Below, piece by piece: positions 8,703 through 17,877 of a stretch of 64,000 nt of DNA; the first letter of the stretch is position 1, and every line of letters begins with the position of its first letter. A program made the position numbers and the translations under genes. The DNA is taken from positions 62,001-126,000 of the forward strand of contig CBFIIT010000001.1 of assembly GCA_965662725.1 (NCBI GenBank), read 5' to 3'. The notes under the pieces are model-generated. The model saw nothing but the letters and a program-made list of their open reading frames with translations, was not told the origin of the DNA and searched no databases. This DNA is from UBA8337 sp965662725 (GTDB lineage Bacteria > Pseudomonadota > Alphaproteobacteria > RS24).

Positions 8703-8716
8703 TGCCTATATAGGCA
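8703..8716. promoter_or_regulatory. 14-bp palindrome upstream of nfu
   Basis: TGCCTATATAGGCA is a perfect palindrome located 18 bp before the nfu start codon. The central TATATA could serve as a -10 element, with the flanks acting as an operator. It matches no iron or Fe-S regulator site that I can name with confidence. Confidence 0.4.
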
Positions 8717-8779
8717 AGCGAACGGGCGGTGACCAGTTTTTCATCCGGCTTTTTACCGACTTTTCAGCTTATCAGGCCA

Positions 8780-9256
8780 TCACGTCAGCGCGTCAATTTC
8801 ATCATCTGATAAATCGCCGGGCACAATGGTCACCGGAATATGGATCGGCGATTTACCGGCACCGATAGATGACACTAAAGGCCCCGGCCCGCCAGTGCCG
8901 ACCGCCGCGGCCAGCACTAAAGTTGAAATCGTCCGGTCTTCATCGATTAATTGCGCCACTTCTTCGTCCATCATGCCATGGCGAATATGGGTGGTCGGTT
9001 TTTCACCGCCCAACATTTCAACCAGCCCCGAGCATTCGCCCAAAATCCGTTCGGCCTCTTGTTCGGCTTCTTCTTTCATCAAGCTGCCGACACCCAGCCA
9101 ATGTTCATGGCTTTCTGGCTCAATCACCAATAGGAGCGCAACCTTGCCGCCCGTGCCATGCGCACGGCGCGCGGCAAAGCGCAAAGCCGCATGGCTTTCA
9201 GGTGTCCCATCCACAACAATGAGAAACTTGCGCTGTAAGTGCTGGTTAATATCCAT
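8780..9256 (-). CDS. Universal stress protein family (UspA)
   Basis: This is a 158-residue single-domain Usp-fold protein. It starts with KFLIVVDGTPESHAALRFA, the conserved first strand and Asp of the fold. Near the C-terminus it has TLVLAAAVGTGGPGPLVSSIG and IPVTIVPG, the expected last strand. The ATP-binding glycine pattern is only loosely matched, so nucleotide binding is uncertain. It lies between trpS and nfu on the same strand, a recurrent position in alphaproteobacteria. Its target process is unknown. Confidence 0.87.
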   Translation of the reverse strand: MDINQHLQRKFLIVVDGTPESHAALRFAARRAHGTGGKVALLLVIEPESHEHWLGVGSLMKEEAEQEAERILGECSGLVEMLGGEKPTTHIRHGMMDEEVAQLIDEDRTISTLVLAAAVGTGGPGPLVSSIGAGKSPIHIPVTIVPGDLSDDEIDALT

Positions 9257-9302
9257 GTCTTATGCTGACACGCGTTTGACCGGTGAAACAAGCAAAAATA
9301 CG

Positions 9303-10316
9303 CTAACTGCCCAGAAAGCCGACCAGCTTGCGCACATCGGCCATGACCGGCTCCGCCAAAGCGCGGGCGCGCTCTGCGCCATCCGCCAAAATCGCATCAA
9401 CCATTGCCGGGTCATCATTTAAACGCCGCATCTCATCCCCGATCGGGCCGATTTTGGCGATTGCCAATTCGGCCAAAGCCTCTTTCAAAGCTGAGAATTG
9501 CTGACCGGCAAACTGGCCGATAACCGGGGCCAAATCTTGCTCGGCCAAGGCGGCATAAATGCCCAACAAATTAGCCGCTTCCGGCCGCCCCTCGAGCCCT
9601 GCTTCGCTGTCCGGCAAAACATCGGGGTCGGTTTTCGCTTTGCGGATTTTCTTGGCAATCTCATCGGCACTGTCCAGCATGGTGATGCGCGATAAATCAG
9701 ACGGGTCTGATTTTGACATTTTCTTTGACCCGTCGCGCAAACTCATCACCCGTGTTGCCGGCCCTTGAATGAGCGGTTCGGGCTGCGGAAAAAACCCTTC
9801 CGCGCCGAAATCATTATTGAATTTTTGGGCAATATCGCGGGCCAATTCGAGATGCTGCTTTTGGTCTTCGCCGACCGGCACATGCGTTGCCTGATATAAT
9901 AAAATATCCGCCGCCATGAGGTTTGGATAAACATATAAACCGACCGAGGCTTTTTCGCGGTCTTTACCGGCTTTTTCCTTAAATTGCGTCATCCGATTGA
10001 GCCAGCCCATGCGCGCCACACAATTCAAAACCCATGCCAATTCAGCATGTTGCGGCACTTGCGCTTGATTGAACACAATATGATTTTTCGGATCGACACC
10101 GGCGGCAATAAAAGCGGCCGCCACTTCACGCGTATTGGCGGCCAATTCGGCCGGATCTTGAAAAACGGTAATGGCGTGTAAATCAACCACACAATAAAGG
10201 CATTGATGGGTTTCTTGCAGCGCGACAAAATTACGAATGGCACCGAGATAATTGCCGAGATGCAAATTGCCGGTCGGCTGAACCCCCGATAAAACGCGAT
10301 TTATTTGCTGGCTCAT
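9303..10316 (-). CDS. trpS: Tryptophanyl-tRNA synthetase
   Basis: This class I aminoacyl-tRNA synthetase charges tRNA-Trp. At 337 residues it has the usual length. The HIGH-equivalent HLGN is at 19-22, preceded by SGVQPTGN. The KMSKS loop is at 199-203. The region VPVGEDQKQHLELARDIA is also characteristic. ATG at 10316 has GGGAG at good spacing. murJ lies 35 bp upstream and usp 46 bp downstream on the same strand. Confidence 0.97.
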   Translation of the reverse strand: MSQQINRVLSGVQPTGNLHLGNYLGAIRNFVALQETHQCLYCVVDLHAITVFQDPAELAANTREVAAAFIAAGVDPKNHIVFNQAQVPQHAELAWVLNCVARMGWLNRMTQFKEKAGKDREKASVGLYVYPNLMAADILLYQATHVPVGEDQKQHLELARDIAQKFNNDFGAEGFFPQPEPLIQGPATRVMSLRDGSKKMSKSDPSDLSRITMLDSADEIAKKIRKAKTDPDVLPDSEAGLEGRPEAANLLGIYAALAEQDLAPVIGQFAGQQFSALKEALAELAIAKIGPIGDEMRRLNDDPAMVDAILADGAERARALAEPVMADVRKLVGFLGS

Positions 10317-10351
10317 AAATTATCTCCCTGCTGCGGACCTGTTATCGCGCA

Positions 10352-11926
10352 TCACTTGCGGCCACGCAAGCGGGCGATATCAGCCATGCTCAACGCACCA
10401 AAAGCCAGCACCAAAGCGCCATACACCAAGCCGCCCAAGATAATTAAACCGGCCAGCGATAAAATATCTGCCGGCAGCCAATGATAAAAGCTGTCGGCGA
10501 AGAGGCTCAAACCGGCAGCCATCACCATGGCGGCAGCCAATTGGCCAAGCAGCCTGAAACCGATAGCGCGGCGCAAACGCCAATCTTTGCGGGCGGCCAA
10601 ACGCGCCAGCATCAAACCCAATGTCAACCAGCCGGCAAAGCCGGTGGCCGCGGCAATCGCCGGTGCGCCATAAAGCGGAAAGAAAGTCAGCGATAAAATA
10701 ATATTGGCAGCCACGCCAATCGCTCCGTCAATCAATGGCGCGCGCGTATCTTTACGGGCAAAAAAGCTCGGCTGCAGCGCTTTGATAAAAACAAATGCCG
10801 GCAGGCCGAAGCAAAACACTTGCAGCAATAAAGCCGTTGCCGCCGTATCGGCGGCGGTAAACGCGCCGCGCTCAAATAATAATGAGACAATCGGTGCTGC
10901 CAAAACAAACAGGCCGGAAGCGGCCGGTAAGGTCAGTCCGGCTGCGGCCAGCAAGGCCGTGTCTTGCGCGCCATGCGCTTTCATTGTCTCGCCGCCGGCC
11001 AAATGACGGGTCAAAGCGGGCAATAAGGCGACCGATAAAGCAACACCGATAACACCCATTGGCAATTGATAAAGACGGTCAGCATAATAAAGCCAAGCGG
11101 CGGCGCCTGCTTGACCGGTGGCAATGGATGTGCCGACCAGCAAATTGATTTGCCCGATACCGGCCGCCAAAATGCCGGGGACGGCAAGCCGCCAGACATG
11201 GCGCACATCATCGCTGAGGCGCGGGCGCATCGGCGCCAATCGCAAACCGGCGCGCCAAGCGGCGATAACAACAAACGCCAATTGCGCCAAACCGGCGAAA
11301 GCCACCGCGCCGATAATATAATCCAACAGCCTCGTATCACCGCTCGGCATATTTTGTAACGCCGCCAAAGCCATCGCCGCTATCAGCACCAAATTCAACA
11401 AGACCGGCGCCAGAGCCGCGGCTAAAAACCGATTGACCGCATTCAGCATGGCGGCAAATAGCGCCATCAGCGACATGAAAATCAGATATGGAAAACTGAT
11501 GCGCGCATAATAAACCGCCAGATCAAATTTCGCCGCATCTCCGGCAAAACCTTGCGCCAGAGCGAGCACTAAATAGGGCATGAAAATTTCTGCCAATAGG
11601 GTGAAAACACATAAAGCGGCGGCCAAAACAGCGAGAATGCGCGCTGCAAAATCCAGCGCCGCCGCTTGCCCGTCTTGCGTCAGCCTTTCGGTAAATAAGG
11701 GTACAAAGGCGGCATTAAACGCACCTTCAGCAAATAGCCGCCGAAATAAATTCGGCAGGCGAAAGGCAATAACAAAAATTTCTGCCAAAGGGCCGGCGCC
11801 CAAAAGCGCGGCCAAAAATATATCGCGAAAAAAGCCGCTAATACGGCTGGCCATGGTCGCGCTGCCAACCGTCAGCGCATTGCCTAAAAGCGAATGGCCC
11901 GAAAGCGAGGCATCGCGTTTGGCCAT
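10352..11926 (-). CDS. murJ: Lipid II flippase MurJ
   Basis: MurJ moves lipid II across the inner membrane for peptidoglycan synthesis. This 524-residue polytopic protein has 13-14 predicted membrane spans. It opens with the family signature: MASRISGFFRDIFLAALLGAG, then AFRLPNLFRRLFAEGAFNAAFVP. This N-terminal region contains the conserved arginines of the cavity. The start codon overlaps the glnD stop by 1 nt, so the two genes are probably translated from one message. Confidence 0.96.
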   Translation of the reverse strand: MAKRDASLSGHSLLGNALTVGSATMASRISGFFRDIFLAALLGAGPLAEIFVIAFRLPNLFRRLFAEGAFNAAFVPLFTERLTQDGQAAALDFAARILAVLAAALCVFTLLAEIFMPYLVLALAQGFAGDAAKFDLAVYYARISFPYLIFMSLMALFAAMLNAVNRFLAAALAPVLLNLVLIAAMALAALQNMPSGDTRLLDYIIGAVAFAGLAQLAFVVIAAWRAGLRLAPMRPRLSDDVRHVWRLAVPGILAAGIGQINLLVGTSIATGQAGAAAWLYYADRLYQLPMGVIGVALSVALLPALTRHLAGGETMKAHGAQDTALLAAAGLTLPAASGLFVLAAPIVSLLFERGAFTAADTAATALLLQVFCFGLPAFVFIKALQPSFFARKDTRAPLIDGAIGVAANIILSLTFFPLYGAPAIAAATGFAGWLTLGLMLARLAARKDWRLRRAIGFRLLGQLAAAMVMAAGLSLFADSFYHWLPADILSLAGLIILGGLVYGALVLAFGALSMADIARLRGRK

Positions 11927-14775
11927 TAAGCGGCCTCCGTTTTGTTTTTCCGGCTTGGATGTTTGGGTTGTGCGGCCGCAACCGGATCATCAATCACCGC
12001 GGCCAAAATATCTCTCAGCTTTTTTTGCCGCGCCGAAGATGCAATTTGTCCGCCGGTCAAATTAGTGACGTAAAAAACATCTACCGCACGCTCGCCAAAG
12101 GTCGCGACACGCGCGGCAATCACCGATAAGTTCAAATCATATTGCGCACGCAAAAGCGCATAAAGCAGGCCCGGCCGGTCCAGCCCGCTGACTTCAATAA
12201 CGCTGGCTTCATCCGATAATTTATTTGAAAAACTGACTTGTGACGTCAAATCAAATGCCTCTAAAGCCGGCCGCGCGCGTTCCGTGCCCAAACGTTCAGG
12301 CACCATAAGTTTGCCGCCCAATACATCCATAATCACTTGATGCGTGCGTTTGGCTTGACTGGCCTCCAATGGCCCCGGCGCATCCATGCGCGCCACATGC
12401 AAACCGTCAATCGCCATGCCGTCGCGTGTGGTGGTGATGCGCGCATCCAAAATCGTCAAGCCGGCCACCGCACACGCGCCTGCGAGACGGGCAAACAGCC
12501 CCGGATGGTCTTGGCATATTAATGTAATTTCCGAGCAATCACGTAATTCATCCGGCTTTATTTCCAGCAAGACCGGCGCGTTATCGGCTTCCATTTCCCT
12601 AATCATGGCGGCGTGATGCACTTGCGCTTCAAGCGGAAAGCTCAGCCAATAAGCATCGCTATGACGACGCGTATAAGCGTTGATTTTGCGCGCGCTCCAG
12701 CCCTTATCCAAAGCTTGCGCAAAAGCGATTTTGGCCGCTTCGGCCCGTTCGCCGCGTGCCGCCAATGCGCCTTTGGTATTTAGGCGCGCTGCCGTTTCCG
12801 CATGCAACTCACGCAAAAGCTGTGCTTTCCACCCGTTAAACACGCCGGGCCCGACCGCTTTAATATCAATTTCCGTCAGCACGAAAAGATGATCCAAGCG
12901 TTCACGGCTTTGCACCATGGCGGTGAAATCTTCAATCGTGCGCGGGTCAGATAAATCGCGCCTTTGCGCGGTATCGCTCATCACCAAATGCTCACGCACC
13001 AGCCATTCGGTCAAAGCGGTTTCAGCTTTTGAAAAGCCTAGACGTGGCCCCAATTTACGCGCAATGCGCGCGCCGGCAATCGAATGGTCTTCCGGTCGAC
13101 CCTTGGCAATATCGTGCAATAAAGTGGCCAAATAAATCACCCGCCGATTGATCGCACCATCATTCATCAGCTGATAGGCGAGCGGATGCGCGTCACGCGC
13201 TGCGCCGCTTTCCACTTCGCGCAATAAGCCCAAAGCGCGGAGCAAATGCTCATCCGCCGTATAATGGTGATACATGTTAAATTGCATCAGCGCGATAATG
13301 CGCCCGAAATCGGGCAGAAAACGGCCCAACACACCGGCCTCATTCATGCGCCGCAAAATCCGTTCGGGGTCACGTTTCGAAGTCAATAAATCGAGAAATA
13401 GCTTATTGGCTTCCTCATTTTCGCGCAAAGCAGCATCGATTTTGCCGGTATTTTGCGTCATCACGCGCAATGTATCGGGGTGAATATCAATGCCGAATTT
13501 ATCCGCCAAATGAAACACACGAATAAAATTGACCGGGTCTTTTTCAAAACAAGTGGCCGCGCTCATCTTCAATCGACTGGCCTCAATCGTGAACCCGTCG
13601 ACTTGCTTTTGACGGCGAAACAAAGCCGGCAAGCGAGCCAAGCGGCGCGGCTTGTTCTGGCTTTCCTCCAAAGAGGCACAAAAAATCGCGGTTAAATTGC
13701 CGATATGTTTGGCGACCAGAAAATAGCGTCGCATAAATCGCTCAACCGGTTTCATCGCCGCCGCATCTTTCGCCGCTGCCGCCGGATAAAAATATTCGGC
13801 CAGCGGTTTTTGCACATCAAAGCTCAATCGCTCTTCAGCACGCCCGGTCAAGAAATGCAAATGGCAGCGCACTTGCCATAAAAACGCATCGCATTTTCGA
13901 AATAATTGCAGTTCATCGGCGGTCAATACATTCAAGCCGACCAAATCATCCAGATCTTCGATTTGATAGCTATAGCGGGCAATCCAAAACAGCGTGTTCA
14001 AATCGCGTAACCCGCCTTTGCTTTCTTTCAAATTCGGCTCAACGAGATAGCGCGACCGGCCGGTTTTTTCGTGCCGCTCATCGCGTTCATCCAGCTTGGC
14101 AGTAACAAATTGACGGGCCGTGCCGCGCATAATCTTATTTTGAAACGCCTCGCGATATTGCTCATAAAGCGTCTCACTGCCCCATAAAAGTCGGCTTTCC
14201 AACATTGCCGTGCGCACCGTCATATCGGCGCCGGCCTGGCTGATGCAATCGGCAATGGAGCGCGTCGCATGGCCGACTTTCAGCCCCATATCCCACAGCA
14301 TATAAAGAATATATTCGACAAAGCTCTCGCTGGCCGCATTGCGCTTATAAGGCAGCAAAAAAAGCAAATCGATATCCGAATGCGGTGCCAAGCGACCGCG
14401 CCCATAGCCGCCAACCGCAATAATCGTCACTTTTTCGGCATTGGTCGGATTGGATAAATATAAAACATCTTCAGCAACAAAATCAGCCAGCGCCGTTAAC
14501 AGCGCATCCATTTGTGCCGACAAGGTTTCAGCGCAACGCGCGCCTTTTAATTTTTTTGCTTCCAAAGCAACGCGCACATTGGCACGCTCATCTTGCAAAT
14601 GGGTTTTCAAAAGCGCCAAAGCGGCTTGCCGCAAACCGCTATCATCGCCGCCATATTGCTTGGCCAATTGCTTTAATTCTGTGCGCAATGCGACGGCATG
14701 GGTGGCCGAATTTTTAGCGGCGTTTCTGGTATTAGGTTTTCTATCGGTTTTTGATGTGGTCATGTCATCCGTCAT
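11926..14775 (-). CDS. glnD: [Protein-PII] uridylyltransferase
   Basis: GlnD modifies and demodifies PII proteins according to glutamine and thereby controls nitrogen assimilation. The 949-residue protein shows all expected domains. A nucleotidyltransferase domain has GGYGRG at 122-127 and the metal-binding DID at 134-136. An HD hydrolase domain has LLHDIAKG (H554, D555). Two C-terminal ACT domains span about 755-830 and 860-930. The start is ATG 14775, with another ATG at codon 5. A perfect 13-bp duplication covers the leader just before the start. murJ follows with a 1-nt overlap; mutS is upstream. Confidence 0.97.
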   Translation of the reverse strand: MTDDMTTSKTDRKPNTRNAAKNSATHAVALRTELKQLAKQYGGDDSGLRQAALALLKTHLQDERANVRVALEAKKLKGARCAETLSAQMDALLTALADFVAEDVLYLSNPTNAEKVTIIAVGGYGRGRLAPHSDIDLLFLLPYKRNAASESFVEYILYMLWDMGLKVGHATRSIADCISQAGADMTVRTAMLESRLLWGSETLYEQYREAFQNKIMRGTARQFVTAKLDERDERHEKTGRSRYLVEPNLKESKGGLRDLNTLFWIARYSYQIEDLDDLVGLNVLTADELQLFRKCDAFLWQVRCHLHFLTGRAEERLSFDVQKPLAEYFYPAAAAKDAAAMKPVERFMRRYFLVAKHIGNLTAIFCASLEESQNKPRRLARLPALFRRQKQVDGFTIEASRLKMSAATCFEKDPVNFIRVFHLADKFGIDIHPDTLRVMTQNTGKIDAALRENEEANKLFLDLLTSKRDPERILRRMNEAGVLGRFLPDFGRIIALMQFNMYHHYTADEHLLRALGLLREVESGAARDAHPLAYQLMNDGAINRRVIYLATLLHDIAKGRPEDHSIAGARIARKLGPRLGFSKAETALTEWLVREHLVMSDTAQRRDLSDPRTIEDFTAMVQSRERLDHLFVLTEIDIKAVGPGVFNGWKAQLLRELHAETAARLNTKGALAARGERAEAAKIAFAQALDKGWSARKINAYTRRHSDAYWLSFPLEAQVHHAAMIREMEADNAPVLLEIKPDELRDCSEITLICQDHPGLFARLAGACAVAGLTILDARITTTRDGMAIDGLHVARMDAPGPLEASQAKRTHQVIMDVLGGKLMVPERLGTERARPALEAFDLTSQVSFSNKLSDEASVIEVSGLDRPGLLYALLRAQYDLNLSVIAARVATFGERAVDVFYVTNLTGGQIASSARQKKLRDILAAVIDDPVAAAQPKHPSRKNKTEAA

Positions 14776-14799
14776 TGGCGGCTCGAATTGGCGGCTCGA
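14774..14799. repeat. Perfect 13-bp tandem duplication at glnD start
   Basis: ATTGGCGGCTCGA occurs twice head to tail, at 14774-14786 and 14787-14799. It covers the last bases before the glnD ATG on the minus strand. The only SD-like element (GAG) near the start is inside the repeat and is therefore duplicated. Confidence 0.9.
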
Positions 14800-14840
14800 A
14801 AACTTTCGGTCTGAAAGCTATAGCACAATTTTATCGCCAC

Positions 14841-17678
14841 TCAGCCCTGATTGTTTTCGCTGTCGATTTCTTGCAAGCGATACAACCAATCCAAAGCCTC
14901 GCGCGGGCTTAACCGGTCCGGGTCAATCGTCGCCAAGGCGGTGCGCAATGCATCTTGGCGCGGCGGGGTCGCGCGATTGGCATCAAATAGCGGTAAGCGA
15001 GCCAAATCGGCAGCGCTGCCCGCCGCATCATTTTCTTCCAATCGCGCCAACACGGCACGGGCGCGCGCCGTCACGCTTTCCGGCAGACCGGCCAATTCAG
15101 CCACATGAATACCGTAAGAGCGGTCCGCCGCACCGCTCTCAACCTCATGCAGAAAAACCAATTTGCCGTCATGCTCGCGCACTTTCATACTGGCATTGGC
15201 CAGCCCGCCCAGCGGCTCAGCCAGCGCCGTCAGCTCATGATAATGGGTGGCAAAAAGCGTTCGACAGCCAAGGCTTTCATGCAAATATTCAACCGCCGCC
15301 CAAGCAATAGACAGGCCGTCAAAGGTCGCCGTACCGCGCCCGATTTCGTCCAAAATGACCAAAGAGCGCGGTCCCGCATGCGTTAAAATGGTTGCTGTCT
15401 CGACCATCTCAACCATAAAAGTCGACCGCCCGCGGGCCAAATCATCGGCCGCACCGACGCGCGAAAACACGCGGTCTATCACGCCGATTTCAGCCTTTTG
15501 CGCCGGTACGAAACTGCCCATTTGCGCCAAAATCGCGAGCAGCGCATTTTGTCTGAGAAAAGTCGATTTACCGGCCATATTCGGTCCGGTCAGCAATATC
15601 ATGCGCGGCGCCTCTTCGGCCGCCGCATCAAGCCGACACGGATTGGCGATAAATGGGCCATTTGCCGCTTGCCGCAATGCCGCCTCAACCACCGGATGAC
15701 GACCGCCTTCAATATGAAACCGTCGATCGTCATATAAATTTGGCCGCGTCCAATGATAAGCTGCAGCCAGCTCGGCCAAAGCAGCATGCACATCCAAGAT
15801 TGCCAGCGCCTCCGCTTGTGCTTCCAGCAAAGTGCTTTGGGCCAAAATATCATCACTTAATTGCCGGTAAATCTGCAATTCCAAAGCCAGAGCGGTTTCA
15901 CCGGCGCGCGAAATCTCCGCCGCCAAATCGGCCAATTCTTGGCTGGAAAACCGCACCGCATTGGCCAAGGTTTGGCGATGGATAAAGGTCTCGGCAAATG
16001 GCGGCGCCATCAGCTTATCGCCATGCGCTGCCGGCACATCAATATGATAGCCCAACACGCCATTATGTTTGATTTTTAACGCCTTAATGCCGGTTTCCTC
16101 GGCATAGCGGTTTTGCAAAGCGGCAATCACCCGGCGGCTTTCATCGCGCATTTCGCGCGCCGCATCGAGACCGGCATGAAACCCTTGCGCCACAAAACCA
16201 CCATCACGCGCCAAAACCGGCACTTGCGTATCCAACGCCGTTTCCAGTTTTATTTGCAAATCTTGCAACGCCTGATGGCCGGCATTTAAGGCGGCCGCTT
16301 GTGTGCTCAATTCACCCGCTTCTTCACCCATTTGTGTCGTGGCCTGTGAAGCGTCACGATTAAGGCCGCTCTCCAGCAAATAGGCATAAACGCTTTTGGC
16401 CGCCGCCAAGGCCCCGGCAATGGCTTGCATGTCACGCGGGCCGCCGCGCTGCATGGCAAGGCGAGATAGGGCGCGCGCCAAATCGGGCGCACGGCGCAAA
16501 GCCTCGCGCATATCGGCGCGCAAATCAGCCGCCTGCAGCAAATAAGCCACCGCGCTGAGCCGCGCTTCAATCAACGGTTTTTGCGTCAACGGGGCGTTTA
16601 ACCGCGCCGCCAAAACACGTGCCCCTGCCGCCGTCATGGTCTTGTCAATGACCGCCAATAAGGCGCCACTGCGCGCGCCGGCTAAAGTGCGGGTCAATTC
16701 CAAATTGGCGCGGGTTGCCGCATCGAGACCCATAAAACCGGTTTCACTTTCAATATGCGGGGCCGATAATTTCACCGTGCTGCCAAATTGTGTATCGCCA
16801 TATTGAGTGGCATCGAAATAATCGACAATATGCGCCGCCGCCAAACCAACCGCGCGACCCGCCGCCTCCAATGCGGCCCATCCGGCCGCCCCGAACCGCT
16901 CTTGCATAAAAGATGCCAGCTTGGCAGTGGCCAAATCATCAACCGGCGTCAACATCGGTTGGTCGACCATATCCCATGGTTTGGGAGCCTCGTTTTGCAT
17001 GCCGCTTGTGCCGACAGACGGTGAAGCCGGGTCGCTCGGTTTTTCATAAAACGCCGCTTCCACCGCTTGCGGCAGCAAAATCTCACGCGGTGCCAAGCGC
17101 GCCAATTGCGCCGATAAAGTATCAAAGCGACACGCAGTGGCGGCAAATTCACCGGTCGACATATCGGCCCAAGCCAACGCCCAATCGGCTTTTGCGCCAT
17201 GCCCCAGACACGCCAAAGCGACAATAAAATTATGCTCTTTGGCACTCAATAACCCGTCTTCGCTAATTGTACCGGCGGTCACCAAGCGCACCACTTCGCG
17301 CTTCACCACCGCTTTTGAACCTCGCTTTTTGGCAATCGCCGGGTCTTCGGTCTGCTCGCAAATGGCAACCCGAAAACCGGCTTTAATCAACCTTTGCAAA
17401 TAGCCTTCACTGGCATGAAACGGCACCCCGCACATCGGCACCGCTTCACCCAAATGCTTGCCGCGATGGGTCAGGGTGATATCCAATGCAGCCGCCGCGG
17501 CAATCGCATCATCGAAAAACAATTCATAAAAATCGCCCATTCGATAAAACAATAAAGCGTCTTTATGCGCCTGCTTAATCTCCAAATATTGCGCCATCAT
17601 CGGCGTCACTTTTGCCGCATTGGCTGAATGAGCGGACGGCTTTTTATTGGCCGGGGCATTGGATGAAGCGGCTGACAT
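14841..17678 (-). CDS. mutS: DNA mismatch repair ATPase MutS
   Basis: MutS recognises mismatches and recruits MutL. The protein is 945 residues. The mismatch-reading motif GDFYELF lies at 48-54 (F50-Y51-E52 as the F-x-E element). Walker A GPNMAGKST is at 698-706, followed by the family's STFMVEM and VILDEIGRGTATFDG motifs and the THYHEL switch. An insertion around residues 207-225, rich in Pro, Ser and Asp, looks like a surface loop. It is transcribed away from maeB and toward glnD; the mutS-glnD-murJ grouping is common in alphaproteobacteria. Confidence 0.97.
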   Translation of the reverse strand: MSAASSNAPANKKPSAHSANAAKVTPMMAQYLEIKQAHKDALLFYRMGDFYELFFDDAIAAAAALDITLTHRGKHLGEAVPMCGVPFHASEGYLQRLIKAGFRVAICEQTEDPAIAKKRGSKAVVKREVVRLVTAGTISEDGLLSAKEHNFIVALACLGHGAKADWALAWADMSTGEFAATACRFDTLSAQLARLAPREILLPQAVEAAFYEKPSDPASPSVGTSGMQNEAPKPWDMVDQPMLTPVDDLATAKLASFMQERFGAAGWAALEAAGRAVGLAAAHIVDYFDATQYGDTQFGSTVKLSAPHIESETGFMGLDAATRANLELTRTLAGARSGALLAVIDKTMTAAGARVLAARLNAPLTQKPLIEARLSAVAYLLQAADLRADMREALRRAPDLARALSRLAMQRGGPRDMQAIAGALAAAKSVYAYLLESGLNRDASQATTQMGEEAGELSTQAAALNAGHQALQDLQIKLETALDTQVPVLARDGGFVAQGFHAGLDAAREMRDESRRVIAALQNRYAEETGIKALKIKHNGVLGYHIDVPAAHGDKLMAPPFAETFIHRQTLANAVRFSSQELADLAAEISRAGETALALELQIYRQLSDDILAQSTLLEAQAEALAILDVHAALAELAAAYHWTRPNLYDDRRFHIEGGRHPVVEAALRQAANGPFIANPCRLDAAAEEAPRMILLTGPNMAGKSTFLRQNALLAILAQMGSFVPAQKAEIGVIDRVFSRVGAADDLARGRSTFMVEMVETATILTHAGPRSLVILDEIGRGTATFDGLSIAWAAVEYLHESLGCRTLFATHYHELTALAEPLGGLANASMKVREHDGKLVFLHEVESGAADRSYGIHVAELAGLPESVTARARAVLARLEENDAAGSAADLARLPLFDANRATPPRQDALRTALATIDPDRLSPREALDWLYRLQEIDSENNQG

Positions 17679-17877
17679 GGCGACAGTGTAGCAAAGCGTA
17701 AGCCCGCGGTCAGTGCCGCTGCACCGCCAAGCGCCAAAAAGCTGTTGAATTTATTTTGTTTTTTTGACCTGCCGCGCCTTGTTTTTGCCGCGTCAAAGCC
17801 CTAAAACGAGCGGCATATGGGGCCGGTTAGGATGTGTTAAGTCTAATGCCGAAGCCACAGCCCATGAGGATAGAGCG

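Noticed and set aside
14441..15310. Long plus-strand open frame opposite mutS and glnD
   Set aside because: It spans two well-supported genes on the other strand and translates to a mixed, unpatterned sequence. Similar open shadows occur at 55051-55875 and 18601-19314, each opposite a firm gene.
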